Below are positions 21,469-29,741 of a DNA stretch of 35,687 nucleotides, one piece after another. Under the pieces are notes generated by a model. It made no database searches. It worked only from the letters and a program-made list of their open reading frames with translations, and had not been told where the DNA came from. Origin of the DNA: Gallionella sp. Its GTDB lineage: Bacteria; Pseudomonadota; Gammaproteobacteria; Burkholderiales; Gallionellaceae. The position numbers were made by a program, and so were the translations under genes. Every line of letters begins with the position of its first letter. Within the stretch, counting starts at the first letter, position 1. The stretch is taken from contig JABEVF010000059.1 of NCBI GenBank assembly GCA_013043965.1, positions 1-35,687 of the forward strand, written 5' to 3'.

Positions 21469-22782
21469 ATGACGTGTGCAAAAATGCTGGCAGCGAGATT
21501 TCTTTACACGCTGATGTTGGTTCTGCTCATGCCGTATATTTTCCTGCGGCTGTTGTGGCGCGCGCGCTTGCAGCCGGAATATCTGCAGCATGTCGCCGAG
21601 CGTTTCGGAATCTATGCGCACCGCAGCGATAGCCCCGTCATCTGGCTGCACGCGGTATCGGTGGGGGAGACGCGCGCGACGGTGAGCCTGGTCGAGAAGT
21701 TGTGCGGCCGATACCCGCATCATCGGATCGTGCTGACCCACACCACGCCGACCGGGCGGGCTACCAGCGAACAGTTGTATGGCGACCGGGTCACGCGCGT
21801 TTATCTGCCATACGATTATCCGTTCGCGGTGCGGCGGTTCCTGCGCCACTTCCGGCCGCAACTGGGCATGCTGATGGAGACCGAGATCTGGTTCAATCTG
21901 ATACGCGGCTGCCGAAAGGATAATATCCCACTGTTGCTGCTCAATGCGCGCATGTCGGAGAAGTCGGCACGCGGTTATGCGCGCTTCGGCAGTCTGACGC
22001 GCGACGCATTGCAAGCCCTGGGCGGGATCGCGGCGCAGACCGATGCCGACGCGGCACGCCTTGCGGCGTTGGGCGCGGAAAAAGTCTTGGTGATGGGCAA
22101 TCTGAAATTCGACATCGCACCGCCGCTGGCGATGCTGGAGTTGGGCAAGATGTTGCGCGCGCAATTCGGTGCGACACGCAAAGTGTTGCTCGCGGCGAGC
22201 ACCCGCGAGGGCGAGGAAGCCCTGCTGCTGGACGCATGGCAGGCCGTATCAGACGACACTTTGCTAGTCATCGTGCCGCGCCATCCGCAACGCTTTGGCG
22301 AGGTCGCCGAGCTCGTCGTCCGGCACGGTTGGCGCATGCAGCGCAGAAGCGTAAACCGGCCCGTCGCGGCGGAGGTGAAAGTGGTGCTGGGCGACAGCAT
22401 GGGGGAGATGTTCGCTTACTATGCCGCAGCCGACGCGGCTTTTATCGGCGGCAGCCTGCTGCCGTTCGGCGGGCAAAATCTGATCGAGGCCTGCGCCGTC
22501 GGCACGCCGGTGCTGACCGGTCCGCACACCCGCAACTTCGCGGATGCCACGCGCCTGGCCGTCGCGGCGGGCGCGGCAAAACGCGTGAGCGATGCGGGCG
22601 AATTAGTGGCCGTACAGCAGAGCCTGCTCGGCGATCAGGACGCGCTGGACGAGATGCGCAAAGCGGGCTTGGGCTTCGTCGCCGCCCATCGCGGCGCGAC
22701 GGACCAGGCGATGCAGCTCGTCAGTCAGCATTTTGGTGATGAAGGTTCACGGCTAAAGACTGCTGGTTCGGCGAGTGATTAA
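21469..22782 (+). CDS. waaA: 3-deoxy-D-manno-octulosonic acid (Kdo) transferase
   Basis: This 437-aa GT30 enzyme attaches Kdo to lipid A precursor from CMP-Kdo at the inner membrane. A hydrophobic N-terminal anchor (FLYTLMLVLLMPYIFLRLLW) is followed by RFGIYAH and VIWLHAVSVGETRATVSLVE with the catalytic-region glutamate. TPTGRATSEQLYGDRV and LMETEIWFNLI come next. The C-terminal domain has LLAASTREGEEALLLDAW, VPRHPQRF and FIGGSLLPFGGQNLIEACAV, where the last motif binds nucleotide. The ATG at 21469 is preferred, with AAGAAGG at 21450-21456, although the frame is open from 21382. It is essential in most Gram-negatives and anchors this locus in LPS inner-core synthesis together with waaC. Confidence 0.95.
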   Translation: MTCAKMLAARFLYTLMLVLLMPYIFLRLLWRARLQPEYLQHVAERFGIYAHRSDSPVIWLHAVSVGETRATVSLVEKLCGRYPHHRIVLTHTTPTGRATSEQLYGDRVTRVYLPYDYPFAVRRFLRHFRPQLGMLMETEIWFNLIRGCRKDNIPLLLLNARMSEKSARGYARFGSLTRDALQALGGIAAQTDADAARLAALGAEKVLVMGNLKFDIAPPLAMLELGKMLRAQFGATRKVLLAASTREGEEALLLDAWQAVSDDTLLVIVPRHPQRFGEVAELVVRHGWRMQRRSVNRPVAAEVKVVLGDSMGEMFAYYAAADAAFIGGSLLPFGGQNLIEACAVGTPVLTGPHTRNFADATRLAVAAGAAKRVSDAGELVAVQQSLLGDQDALDEMRKAGLGFVAAHRGATDQAMQLVSQHFGDEGSRLKTAGSASD

Positions 22783-22812
22783 CTGGAAATTGACTGGTTG
22801 CACCATAATGTT

Positions 22813-22843
22813 TAGACTGCGTCTATACTTTTTCTCAAGGAGG
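22813..22843 (+). promoter_or_regulatory. mazEF operator and ribosome site
   Basis: TAGAC-TGC-GTCTA (22813-22825) is a perfect 5-bp inverted repeat overlapping the likely -10 box TATACT (22824-22829). The ribosome site AAGGAGG (22837-22843) is a full consensus 5 nt before the mazE ATG. It contrasts with the leaderless TA operons elsewhere in the window. Confidence 0.6.
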
Positions 22844-22848
22844 CTATC

Positions 22849-23103
22849 ATGGCTGAAGCCGTTTTGGATATTAAACAGTGGGGCAACAATCTGGGTGTTC
22901 GTCTGCCCGTGGCGGTGGCGCGGGCGGCGCACCTGTACGCGGATCAGCGCGTGCGAGTAACGGTTCAAGGCGATCAAGTCATCATCACGCCCGTCGTGGA
23001 TGCGCCGCTGACCTTGGAGCAACGCTTGGCACAATATGATCCCGAGCGTCACGGCGGCGAGCAGATGGTCACGACGCAAACCCTGGGAGCGGAGCGTTGG
23101 TAG
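22849..23103 (+). CDS. mazE: MazE-family antitoxin (AbrB/SpoVT fold)
   Basis: This 84-aa protein has the AbrB-type swapped-hairpin DNA-binding domain of MazE: DIKQWGNNLGVRLPVAVARA and then DQRVRVTVQGDQVIITPV. The acidic tail YDPERHGGEQM resembles the toxin-contacting tail of MazE/ChpS-like antitoxins. A strong ribosome site suggests high antitoxin yield relative to toxin. The stop codon lies within the start region of mazF (7-bp overlap). It lies just downstream of waaA on the same strand, but with its own promoter signals. Confidence 0.92.
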   Translation: MAEAVLDIKQWGNNLGVRLPVAVARAAHLYADQRVRVTVQGDQVIITPVVDAPLTLEQRLAQYDPERHGGEQMVTTQTLGAERW

Positions 23104-23489
23104 CGGCCAAACCGGCGGTGCGCGGCAAACGCTGGGTGCCGGATCGACAAGACATCATCTGGATAGATTGCAACCCGCAGGTGGGGCGCGAGATGCGCGA
23201 TGTCCATCCTTTTCTGGTGCTTTCACCGCACAGCTTCAACGACAAGACTTCGCTGGTCATCGGCTTACCCATGAGTACGGCCGAATACAACGCCGACAAT
23301 CCGTTTGCCATCGGGGTGGGTAAGGCAACAGGGCGTAAAGCGGGGCTAGTCAGCTATGTCCTGTGTCACCAACCCAAGTCGTTTGATTGGCGGTTGCGCA
23401 AGGCCAAAGCCCATCCCTTGGGCGGATTGCCGAGCGGGTTGTTTGCCCAAGTGTGCGAACGCTTGAATCAGATTATCCAGCTTGCTTGA
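23097..23489 (+). CDS. mazF: MazF/PemK-family endoribonuclease toxin
   Basis: This 130-aa toxin is a PemK/MazF-fold, sequence-specific mRNA interferase. Visible features are RWVPDRQDIIWIDCNPQVGR at the N-terminus, HPFLVLSPHSFND, VIGLPMST and GLVSYVLCHQPKSFDWRLRK. The last corresponds to the conserved QVKSLDWRxR stretch. The only start that keeps the usual N-terminus is a TTG at 23097, overlapping the mazE stop and preceded by GGAG-type sequence. A weak start codon and coupling keep toxin synthesis below that of antitoxin. The segment AEYNADNPFAIGVGKATGRK is a longer loop than in the best known members. Confidence 0.9.
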   Translation: MVAAKPAVRGKRWVPDRQDIIWIDCNPQVGREMRDVHPFLVLSPHSFNDKTSLVIGLPMSTAEYNADNPFAIGVGKATGRKAGLVSYVLCHQPKSFDWRLRKAKAHPLGGLPSGLFAQVCERLNQIIQLA

Positions 23490-23504
23490 GCCTATCCCAG
23501 TCGC

Positions 23505-24443
23505 TTACAGCGGAACCGCGTAGCCGAAGTGTTGCTGGAATTGCGCCTTGATCTCGTCGCGTGTTGGCACGTGATTCTGGCCGCCGCGACTGGCGATCTT
23601 GATCGTGCCGAGCAGCGAGGCCACGCGTCCGGTGGTCTCCCAATCCCAGCCTTGCTGGATGCCGTGCAACAGCCCGGCGCGATACGCATCGCCGCATCCG
23701 GTCGGATCGAGTAACGCGGTCGCCTTGGCGCACGGGATGGCGATCTCTTTGCCATCGGCATAGATGGTCGAACCCTCGCCGCCGCGCGTGATGATGAGGG
23801 CGCGTTTTCCCTGGGCCAATTCTTCGATTTTCTTGCCGGTCTTGTCTTGCAGCAGTTGCGCCTCGTAATCGTTCACCGTCACGTAGTCGGCGAGCCGCAC
23901 AAAATTCAATAATTCTTCGCCGCCGAACATCGGCATACCCTGGCCCGGATCGAATACCCAGGGGATGCCCGCATCGACGAATTGTTGCGCGTGTTCCAGC
24001 ATGCCGGTGCGGCCATCGGGCGACACGATGCCCAGGCTGACCCTGCTGGCATCGGCCACTTTGTTCTGCTCGGAAAAACTCATCGCGCCGGGATGGAAGG
24101 CGGTGATCTGGTTGTCGTCGAGATCGGTGGTGATGAAGGCCTGACCGGTGTAGCTGCCCGACACGTGGCGGATGTGCGCCTGCGATATTTCGAGCTTTTG
24201 CAGGTGCAGCGCATAGGTGGAAAAATCATCGCCCACGGTCGCCATGATCAGCGGATCGCCGCCCAGCAGCTTCATGTTGTAAGCGATGTTGCCCGCACAA
24301 CCGCCGAACTCGCGGCGCATCTCCGGCACCAGAAACGCGACGTTCAACATGTGGATCTTTTCCGGCAGGATGTGTTTTTTGAATTGATCCTGGAACACCA
24401 TGATGGTGTCGTAAGCCATCGAACCGCAAATCAGTGTGTGCAT
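23505..24443 (-). CDS. PfkB-family carbohydrate/nucleoside kinase (adenosine kinase-like)
   Basis: This 312-aa ribokinase-fold enzyme is similar to proteobacterial proteins annotated as adenosine kinase. N-terminal substrate-binding elements are GSMAYDTIM and REFGGCAGNIAYNMKLLGGD. The C-terminal anion hole and catalytic base are in LLDPTGCGDAYRAGLLHG, where the aspartate after GCG is the base. ALIITRGGEGSTIY matches the nucleotide-binding part. The start is placed at 24443 (MHTLICGSMAYD); the frame continues upstream to 24584 without family similarity. It converges with mazF 15 bp away. The substrate is inferred from family resemblance only. Confidence 0.85.
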   Translation of the reverse strand: MHTLICGSMAYDTIMVFQDQFKKHILPEKIHMLNVAFLVPEMRREFGGCAGNIAYNMKLLGGDPLIMATVGDDFSTYALHLQKLEISQAHIRHVSGSYTGQAFITTDLDDNQITAFHPGAMSFSEQNKVADASRVSLGIVSPDGRTGMLEHAQQFVDAGIPWVFDPGQGMPMFGGEELLNFVRLADYVTVNDYEAQLLQDKTGKKIEELAQGKRALIITRGGEGSTIYADGKEIAIPCAKATALLDPTGCGDAYRAGLLHGIQQGWDWETTGRVASLLGTIKIASRGGQNHVPTRDEIKAQFQQHFGYAVPL

Positions 24444-24564
24444 CGCCAAGCCTTTGCCAAATTGAAAGGCGCGGATTGTATCACTCGGGCACGGGCTGTC
24501 CGGGTGGTCGCGAGACGGCGCACTGGCATGGTGCGCGCGCATCCATAGCGTGCGCCGGGTCCGA

Positions 24565-24608
24565 GGGAGTGCGCTCCCGTCCAACCCTAGCGGAGTTAGG
24601 GTTGGACG
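24565..24608. repeat. Two adjacent hairpins between divergent genes
   Basis: GGGAG-TGCG-CTCCC (24565-24578) is followed by a 12-bp perfect inverted repeat, CGTCCAACCCTA (24578-24589) with TAGGGTTGGACG (24597-24608), around a 7-base loop. No T-run follows on either strand. It lies between the divergent kinase and CNB-fold genes. A further AGCTTG...CAAGCT inverted repeat lies near 24631-24649. Confidence 0.65.
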
Positions 24609-24688
24609 TGGATCAGGTGTGTGGCATGAAGCTTGCTGATATCAAGCTGTGAACTGTGCAGGCGGCATGGATTGAGAAGGATGAAGCG

Positions 24689-25183
24689 ATGAACAGCAAT
24701 GAACAGGTATTGACGACCATAGCACACAGCAAGCTGGCGGAGGGTTTACGCGATTACGAGATCGCGGTGCTGGCAAACCTGATGACCCTGCAACACTACG
24801 AGGTCAAAGGCGCCGCGCTGGAGCTGGACGGTGTGGTGTTGCAAGACGCGCTGATGATTTTGGTCGGCGGGGAGATCGAGATCACCGCGAAGGTCAACCA
24901 TGAGCACGTCGCCCTGCATCTTGACGCTCCCGGCGACTTGGCGCGCATCATCAGCTTCGTCGGCGGCAACGTCAGCATACAAGCCCGCATCAGCGTCAAA
25001 CGCGATACCGCCGTGTTGCTGCTCAAGCGTGCGGCTTTGGAGACGTTGCTGATCTCCCATCCGGCCATCGCCTATTACGTGATGCGCAATCTGGTGCGCC
25101 ACATGCACGGCGTGGTCAGACGCAGCAACACCGAAAAAGAAGAGATGAGTAATTATCTTTACTGCATCCACGGCAGATATTAG
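24689..25183 (+). CDS. Stand-alone cyclic-nucleotide-binding-fold protein
   Basis: This 164-aa protein appears to be a single cNMP-binding beta-barrel. The pattern includes LRDYEIAVLANLMTLQHYEV near the start, ALMILVGGEIEITAKV, LDAPGDLARIISFVGG and VLLLKRAALETLLISHP, followed by a C-helix YYVMRNLVRHMHGVVRRSNT. The strict phosphate-binding cassette (RxA motif) is not obvious, so ligand binding is uncertain. There is no helix-turn-helix or other output domain, so it is unlikely to be a CRP-type regulator by itself. AAGGA precedes the ATG by 7 nt. The gene stands alone between hairpins and the Fic promoter. Confidence 0.75.
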   Translation: MNSNEQVLTTIAHSKLAEGLRDYEIAVLANLMTLQHYEVKGAALELDGVVLQDALMILVGGEIEITAKVNHEHVALHLDAPGDLARIISFVGGNVSIQARISVKRDTAVLLLKRAALETLLISHPAIAYYVMRNLVRHMHGVVRRSNTEKEEMSNYLYCIHGRY

Positions 25184-25301
25184 GCCGGCTGCCCACGCTC
25201 GACGAACTGAAAAAGTCGTTGCCGCATCAGACCTTCACGGGTGAGTTGTAGCCTGCCACAATGTGTTTAAAAATGAGTCTTTTTTGAACGCATATTTTGC
25301 G

Positions 25302-25374
25302 ACGTGATAAGAATATCCAGTTATTGATACATATTCGGGTGACGTGTTAAGATATTTGCATTTTCTTATCACGT
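25302..25374 (+). promoter_or_regulatory. Fic promoter with three operator-like half-sites
   Basis: ACGTGATAAGAA (25302-25313) and TTCTTATCACGT (25363-25374) are perfect 12-bp inverted copies 49 bp apart. A direct partial copy, GACGTGTTAAGATAT, lies at 25341-25355. A promoter fits between them: TTGATA (25324-25329), 18-bp spacer, TAAGAT (25348-25353). The middle site covers the -10 box, so a DNA-looping or cooperative repressor is plausible, perhaps the Fic protein's own winged helix. Confidence 0.7.
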
Positions 25375-25390
25375 TTTTGCAGAGGATGGT

Positions 25391-26458
25391 ATGACAGAAC
25401 TGGATATTCCCAGCCCCGCCAGTTTGGAAGTTAAAGCCGTATGGCAAAGCCTGGCCGAGGCGCACCGTTATTTGGCAGAGCTTAAGGGTTTGTGCGAATC
25501 GCTGCCCAACCGCGCCATCTTGTTGGACACGCTCGCCATCCAGGAGGCGAAAGACAGCTCCGAAATAGAAAACATCATCACCACGCATGATGAGCTGTAT
25601 GCGTACGACCAAAGCAGCTCGGCCTCGCCTGCGGCAAAGGAAGTGCAGAACTATATTGCTGCCTTGAAGGTGGGATTTACTGACGTGGTGAATTCCGGCT
25701 TGATCCGCATGAGTACCATCTTGAGCGTGCAGGAGGAGGTCGAGCAGAACAACGCCGGATTCAGGAAGGTGCCAGGCACGGTGCTGAAAAACCAGACAAC
25801 GGGTGCGACGGTGTATGAGCCCCCACAAGATGCGGTGCTGATAGCCAAGCTGATGATGCAACTGGTGGATTTCATCCATGCGGATGACGAGCTTGATCCC
25901 TTGTTGCGCATGGCGATTGCGCATCATCAGTTCGAGAGTATTCATCCGTTTTACGATGGCAATGGTCGCGCCGGGCGCATATTGAATCTGCTGATGTTGC
26001 AGCGCGATGGCTTGCTGGATTTGCCCGTGCTGTATCTGAGCCGGTATATCACCTCGACCAAGAGCCAGTATTATCAGCTGCTGCAGTCAACGCGGGAAAC
26101 CCGGGATTGGGCGGGCTGGTGCGTTTACATCGTGAAGGGTGTGGCGATCACCGCCAGGAGCGAGATCAGGCTGATCAAGAATTTGCGCGAGTTGATGCAG
26201 GATACAAAACACCGGCTGCGCAAAGAGTTGCCCAAAATTTATAGTCAGGAATTGCTGAATAATTTGTTCCGCTATCCCTATACAAAAATCGAGTTCGTCG
26301 AGAAGGATTTGGGTGTTTCGCGGATTACGGCTGCCAGGCACCTGGATACGCTGGTAGCAAATGGCTTTGTAGAAAAAAAGAAAATCGGGCGTACGAATTT
26401 CTATATCAACCGACCGCTGTTTAACCTTTTGACGCAAATCAGCCTGAACGATGAATGA
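25391..26458 (+). CDS. Fic family protein with C-terminal winged helix
   Basis: This 355-aa protein is a full-length Fic-domain protein, probably an AMP transferase for protein targets. The catalytic loop HPFYDGNGRAGR (about residues 185-196) matches the canonical HxFx(D/E)GNGRxxR without change. An N-terminal inhibitory helix with the (S/T)xxxE(G/N) motif is present in DSSEIENI (S56, E60, N61), which marks a self-inhibited class II Fic. The last 75 residues (VEKDLGVSRITAARHLDTLV and what follows) form a winged helix likely to bind DNA. AGAGG precedes the ATG. The 3' end overlaps an hsdR remnant by 8 bp; Fic genes are often embedded in type I restriction loci. Confidence 0.93.
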   Translation: MTELDIPSPASLEVKAVWQSLAEAHRYLAELKGLCESLPNRAILLDTLAIQEAKDSSEIENIITTHDELYAYDQSSSASPAAKEVQNYIAALKVGFTDVVNSGLIRMSTILSVQEEVEQNNAGFRKVPGTVLKNQTTGATVYEPPQDAVLIAKLMMQLVDFIHADDELDPLLRMAIAHHQFESIHPFYDGNGRAGRILNLLMLQRDGLLDLPVLYLSRYITSTKSQYYQLLQSTRETRDWAGWCVYIVKGVAITARSEIRLIKNLRELMQDTKHRLRKELPKIYSQELLNNLFRYPYTKIEFVEKDLGVSRITAARHLDTLVANGFVEKKKIGRTNFYINRPLFNLLTQISLNDE

Positions 26459-26771
26459 AGCCGAAATCCGTGCCGAACACATCGCCCCCCGCGCTGCGTG
26501 CTACGGGTTGGAGTATTGCAAGACAGCCGGGTGATGCGCGAATACACACCACTTTGGTGACAAGCAACAAGTCCTTCTCGACTTTCGTGCCGGCACAAAG
26601 GAAGGTGTGGAAGAGCTGGAGCAGGAGAAGCTGACCAAGCTGCTACGCCTGAAATATCACGACTCCGTACCAGATGCGGCCAGCGATTTAGGCGGCGACA
26701 TCGCGCAGATCCGCGATTTATTTTCCGGCTTCCAACGCTATTTGTATCAGGGCGATTTCACGCAGCGTTAG
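26451..26771 (+). pseudogene. hsdR: hsdR remnant: both ends of a type I restriction R subunit
   Basis: The ATG at 26451 overlaps the end of fic and starts MNEAEIRAEHIAP, the usual start of HsdR-type R subunits. The next codons, read with frame changes, give GW and then DSRVMREY (to about 26541), also from the HsdR N-terminus. The sequence then jumps to FGDKQQVLLDF, continues KEGVEELEQEKLTKLLRLKY and HDSVPDAASDLGG, and ends FSGFQRYLYQGDF, which matches the extreme C-terminus. An in-frame TGA at 26532 and the loss of nearly all of the roughly 900-1000 residue centre (nuclease and helicase) make it inactive. No hsdM or hsdS is in the window. Family matches are from memory. Confidence 0.75.
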
Positions 26772-26801
26772 TTGCAAGCCTGGCTGTGGGATAATTCGCC
26801 C

Positions 26802-28955
26802 ATGAATTCTTCCCTGCTTTCCGGCCTCAATCCCGAGCAACGTGCCGCCGTCGTACTGCCCGCCCAATCCGCGCTGATTCTGGCCGGGGCGGGCAGCGGC
26901 AAGACGCGCGTGCTGACCACGCGCATCGCTTATCTCATCAGCACCGGACAGGTTTCGCCGCATGGTCTGCTGGCGGTGACGTTCACCAACAAGGCGGCCA
27001 AGGAGATGGTGACACGCTTGTCGGCGATGCTGCCCATCAACACGCGCGGCATGTGGATAGGCACGTTCCACGGCCTGTGTAACCGCTTGCTGCGCGCGCA
27101 TCACCGCGAGGCCAACCTGCCGCAGACGTTCCAGATCCTGGACAGCGGCGACCAGCTCTCGGCGATCAAGCGGGTGATGAAAGCGCAGAATGTGGACCCC
27201 GAGAAATTTATCCCGCGCGATGTGCAGAATTTCATCAGCGGCAGCAAAGAGCTGGGGCTGCGCGCGCAGGAGGTGGAAGCCTACGACCCGTACACGAAAC
27301 GCAAGGTGGAGATATTTGCCGAATACGACGCGCAGTGCCAGCGCGAAGGCGTGGTGGATTTTTCGGAATTATTGCTGCGCTGCTATGACTTGTTGTCGCG
27401 CAACCAGTCATTGCGCGAGCATTACCAGGAGCGTTTCAAGCACATCCTGGTGGATGAATTCCAGGACACCAATCCCTTGCAGTATCGCTGGCTGAAATTG
27501 CTGGCGGGAAAAAATAATGCGCTGTTTGCGGTGGGCGACGACGACCAGTCCATCTATGCCTTCCGGGGCGCAAACGTCGGCAACATGCAGGAGTTGCTGC
27601 GCGATTTCCACGTCGAGAGCGTCATCAAACTGGAGCAGAACTACCGCTCGCACGGCAACATCCTGGAGGCGGCCAACGCGCTGATCAGCAACAACCGCAA
27701 TCGTCTGGGCAAGAACCTGTGGACCTCGGAAAACGGCGGCGAGCAGTTGCGCGTGTACGAGGCCCCGACTGATGTGGACGAGGCCAAATTCATTGTCGAG
27801 GAGATCCAGCAGCTCAAACGCGAGGGCGTGAACCTCACCGAGATAGCGCTGCTGTATCGCTCTAACGCGCAATCGCGCGTGCTGGAACATGCGCTGGTCT
27901 CCGCCGGACTTTCGTACCGCGTGTACGGCGGGCTGCGCTTCTTCGAGCGGCAGGAAATCAAACACGCGCTGGCCTATCTGCGTCTGATGGAAAATACCGA
28001 CGATGACAACGCGCTGCTGCGCATTATCAATTTTCCGACGCGTGGCATCGGTGCGCGCGGCATCGAACAGTTGCAGGAGTCGGCAAAAATTAACAACACG
28101 ACTTTGTGGGATGCGGCAGCGCGCGCGGGCGGCAAAGTTTCGGTCTTCGTCGGGCTCATGGAGGCGTTGCGCGGTGCGACACGCACCCTTCCGCTCCCCG
28201 AGATCATCGACCACATGCTGCAACACAGCGGGCTGATCGCGCATTACGAAAGCGAAAAACTCTCTCCCGCGAAAAGACGCGAGGCGGAAGAGCGGCTGGA
28301 AAATTTGAACGAACTCATCAACGCCGCGACGCTGTTCGTGCATGAGAATGAAGACGACAGCCTCACCGCATTTTTGACCCACGCCACGCTGGAATCGGGC
28401 GAGCATCAGGCGGGCGATTCGGATGACGCGCTGCATCTGATGACGGTGCATGCGGCCAAGGGTCTGGAGTTTCACACCGTGTTCATCACCGGGCTGGAAG
28501 AGGGATTGTTCCCGCACCAGAACAGCGACAACGTGGACGGCGGGCTGGATGAGGAGCGCCGCCTGATGTATGTGGCGATCACCCGTGCCAGACGCCGCCT
28601 GTACATGACGTTCGCGCAGAGCCGCATGTTGCACGGCAAGACCAGCTACGGCATGGTGTCCAGTTTCTTGCGCGAGTTGCCGGAGAATCTGTTGCAGTGG
28701 CTGTCGCCGAGGTTCGTGCAGCGCAATTCGTACGCTTACCCCGCCCCTGCCGCCCAAATCTATGCGGCGGCTCCCCGGCCCGCAGAGGCTGGCGCGCTAT
28801 GGCGTATCGGCCAGCGCGTGTTCCATCAGAAGTTCGGCGAGGGTGTGGTGACGGATACCGAGGGCAGCGGCAACGAGGGCCGTGTGCAGATCAACTTCAA
28901 ACGCGCCGGCAGCAAGTGGTTGTCGTTGGAATACGCCAAGTTGGAGGCGTTGTAG
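26802..28955 (+). CDS. uvrD: ATP-dependent DNA helicase II
   Basis: This 717-aa superfamily 1A helicase unwinds DNA in nucleotide-excision and mismatch repair. The motifs are all present: Q motif LNPEQRAAV, Walker A AGAGSGKTRVL (29-39), TFTNKAAKEM, the DEFQDTN box, GDDDQSIYAFRGA, QNYRSHGNI, LMTVHAAKGLEFHTVFITGL and EERRLMYVAITRARRRLYM. A C-terminal Tudor-like domain (IGQRVFHQKFGEGVV, then VQINFKRAGSKWLSLEYAKL) distinguishes UvrD/PcrA from Rep. The start at 26802 gives MNSSLLSGLNPEQ, and the length is nearly that of E. coli UvrD; an in-frame TTG at 26772 is disregarded. It lies 30 bp after the hsdR remnant. Confidence 0.95.
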   Translation: MNSSLLSGLNPEQRAAVVLPAQSALILAGAGSGKTRVLTTRIAYLISTGQVSPHGLLAVTFTNKAAKEMVTRLSAMLPINTRGMWIGTFHGLCNRLLRAHHREANLPQTFQILDSGDQLSAIKRVMKAQNVDPEKFIPRDVQNFISGSKELGLRAQEVEAYDPYTKRKVEIFAEYDAQCQREGVVDFSELLLRCYDLLSRNQSLREHYQERFKHILVDEFQDTNPLQYRWLKLLAGKNNALFAVGDDDQSIYAFRGANVGNMQELLRDFHVESVIKLEQNYRSHGNILEAANALISNNRNRLGKNLWTSENGGEQLRVYEAPTDVDEAKFIVEEIQQLKREGVNLTEIALLYRSNAQSRVLEHALVSAGLSYRVYGGLRFFERQEIKHALAYLRLMENTDDDNALLRIINFPTRGIGARGIEQLQESAKINNTTLWDAAARAGGKVSVFVGLMEALRGATRTLPLPEIIDHMLQHSGLIAHYESEKLSPAKRREAEERLENLNELINAATLFVHENEDDSLTAFLTHATLESGEHQAGDSDDALHLMTVHAAKGLEFHTVFITGLEEGLFPHQNSDNVDGGLDEERRLMYVAITRARRRLYMTFAQSRMLHGKTSYGMVSSFLRELPENLLQWLSPRFVQRNSYAYPAPAAQIYAAAPRPAEAGALWRIGQRVFHQKFGEGVVTDTEGSGNEGRVQINFKRAGSKWLSLEYAKLEAL

Positions 28956-28961
28956 GGCTGC

Positions 28962-29741
28962 CTAGAACTGCGACTGATCGTCGGGCGAGAAATCGTTGGT
29001 GACGGTCTGCGGGGGCGCAGTGACCACCGGAAAGATGTCGCAATAGCTGGCGTACAAAGACGTGAATACGATGGGCATGAGCACCAGCCAACCCAGCATC
29101 ATCGGCAGACTCGCGAATATCGCGAGCGCGATGACGGTCACGCTATACACCAGCATCGCGCTCATGTTGTTGAGGAATGCGCGCAGGCTGAGTTTCATCG
29201 CTTCCAGCGGCGCGATGCCGTTGAAATACACCAGCACGGGGGCGAATTGCATCGCCATCATCAGCACGCTGAACAGCAGCGCGCCCAGTATCGCGGCGAA
29301 GCCCGCGCCGGCCAGGGCTGCCGTCATGGCGTCAGGGTCGGTGATGGGCTCCGAGCTCATCAGGAGGGTCACCAGCGTGCCGCCGCCCACCATCAGCATC
29401 ACGCCGAAGATGATGAATTGTCCGACCAGCGCCATGCCGCCCAGTGTCACCAATTGGGTGGTGTGTCGCTGGAAGCCTTTGAACAGATGCGCCAGCTCGA
29501 GCTCTTCGCCCTGCTGCAAGTCGCGCGCGCCCGCCATCAGCCCCGCCAACACCACGGGTATCAGCAAGCTCACCAGCGGTTCGCCCACCAGCGGCACATT
29601 GGAAAGGACGATGGCGGCGAAAAAGATGATGACGAGCAGCACAATCCACAGCAGCGGGGCTTTCATGAACAACGCGTAGCCCTGTTTGATCCATGCCCAA
29701 CCGTTTGCTGCGGGTAACTGTTTTGGCTGCATGATTTTCAT
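28962..29741 (-). CDS. BPSS1780-like integral membrane protein
   Basis: This 259-aa inner-membrane protein has about six hydrophobic segments. The first part, GWAWIKQGYALFMKAPLLWI, is characteristic of the family named after Burkholderia BPSS1780, whose function is unknown. Membrane segments follow at about 30-55, 60-75, 95-120, 145-170 and 190-225. The short C-terminal tail is polar. The gene overlaps the 3' end of thrB by 4 bp and is the last gene of a minus-strand group. The start at 29741 (MKIMQPKQL) is used; MQPKQL three codons on is equally possible. Confidence 0.8.
   Translation of the reverse strand: MKIMQPKQLPAANGWAWIKQGYALFMKAPLLWIVLLVIIFFAAIVLSNVPLVGEPLVSLLIPVVLAGLMAGARDLQQGEELELAHLFKGFQRHTTQLVTLGGMALVGQFIIFGVMLMVGGGTLVTLLMSSEPITDPDAMTAALAGAGFAAILGALLFSVLMMAMQFAPVLVYFNGIAPLEAMKLSLRAFLNNMSAMLVYSVTVIALAIFASLPMMLGWLVLMPIVFTSLYASYCDIFPVVTAPPQTVTNDFSPDDQSQF

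Noticed and set aside
27408..28757. 449-codon minus-strand frame inside uvrD
   Set aside because: All uvrD helicase motifs lie on the plus strand here. The antisense frame has no recognisable domain.
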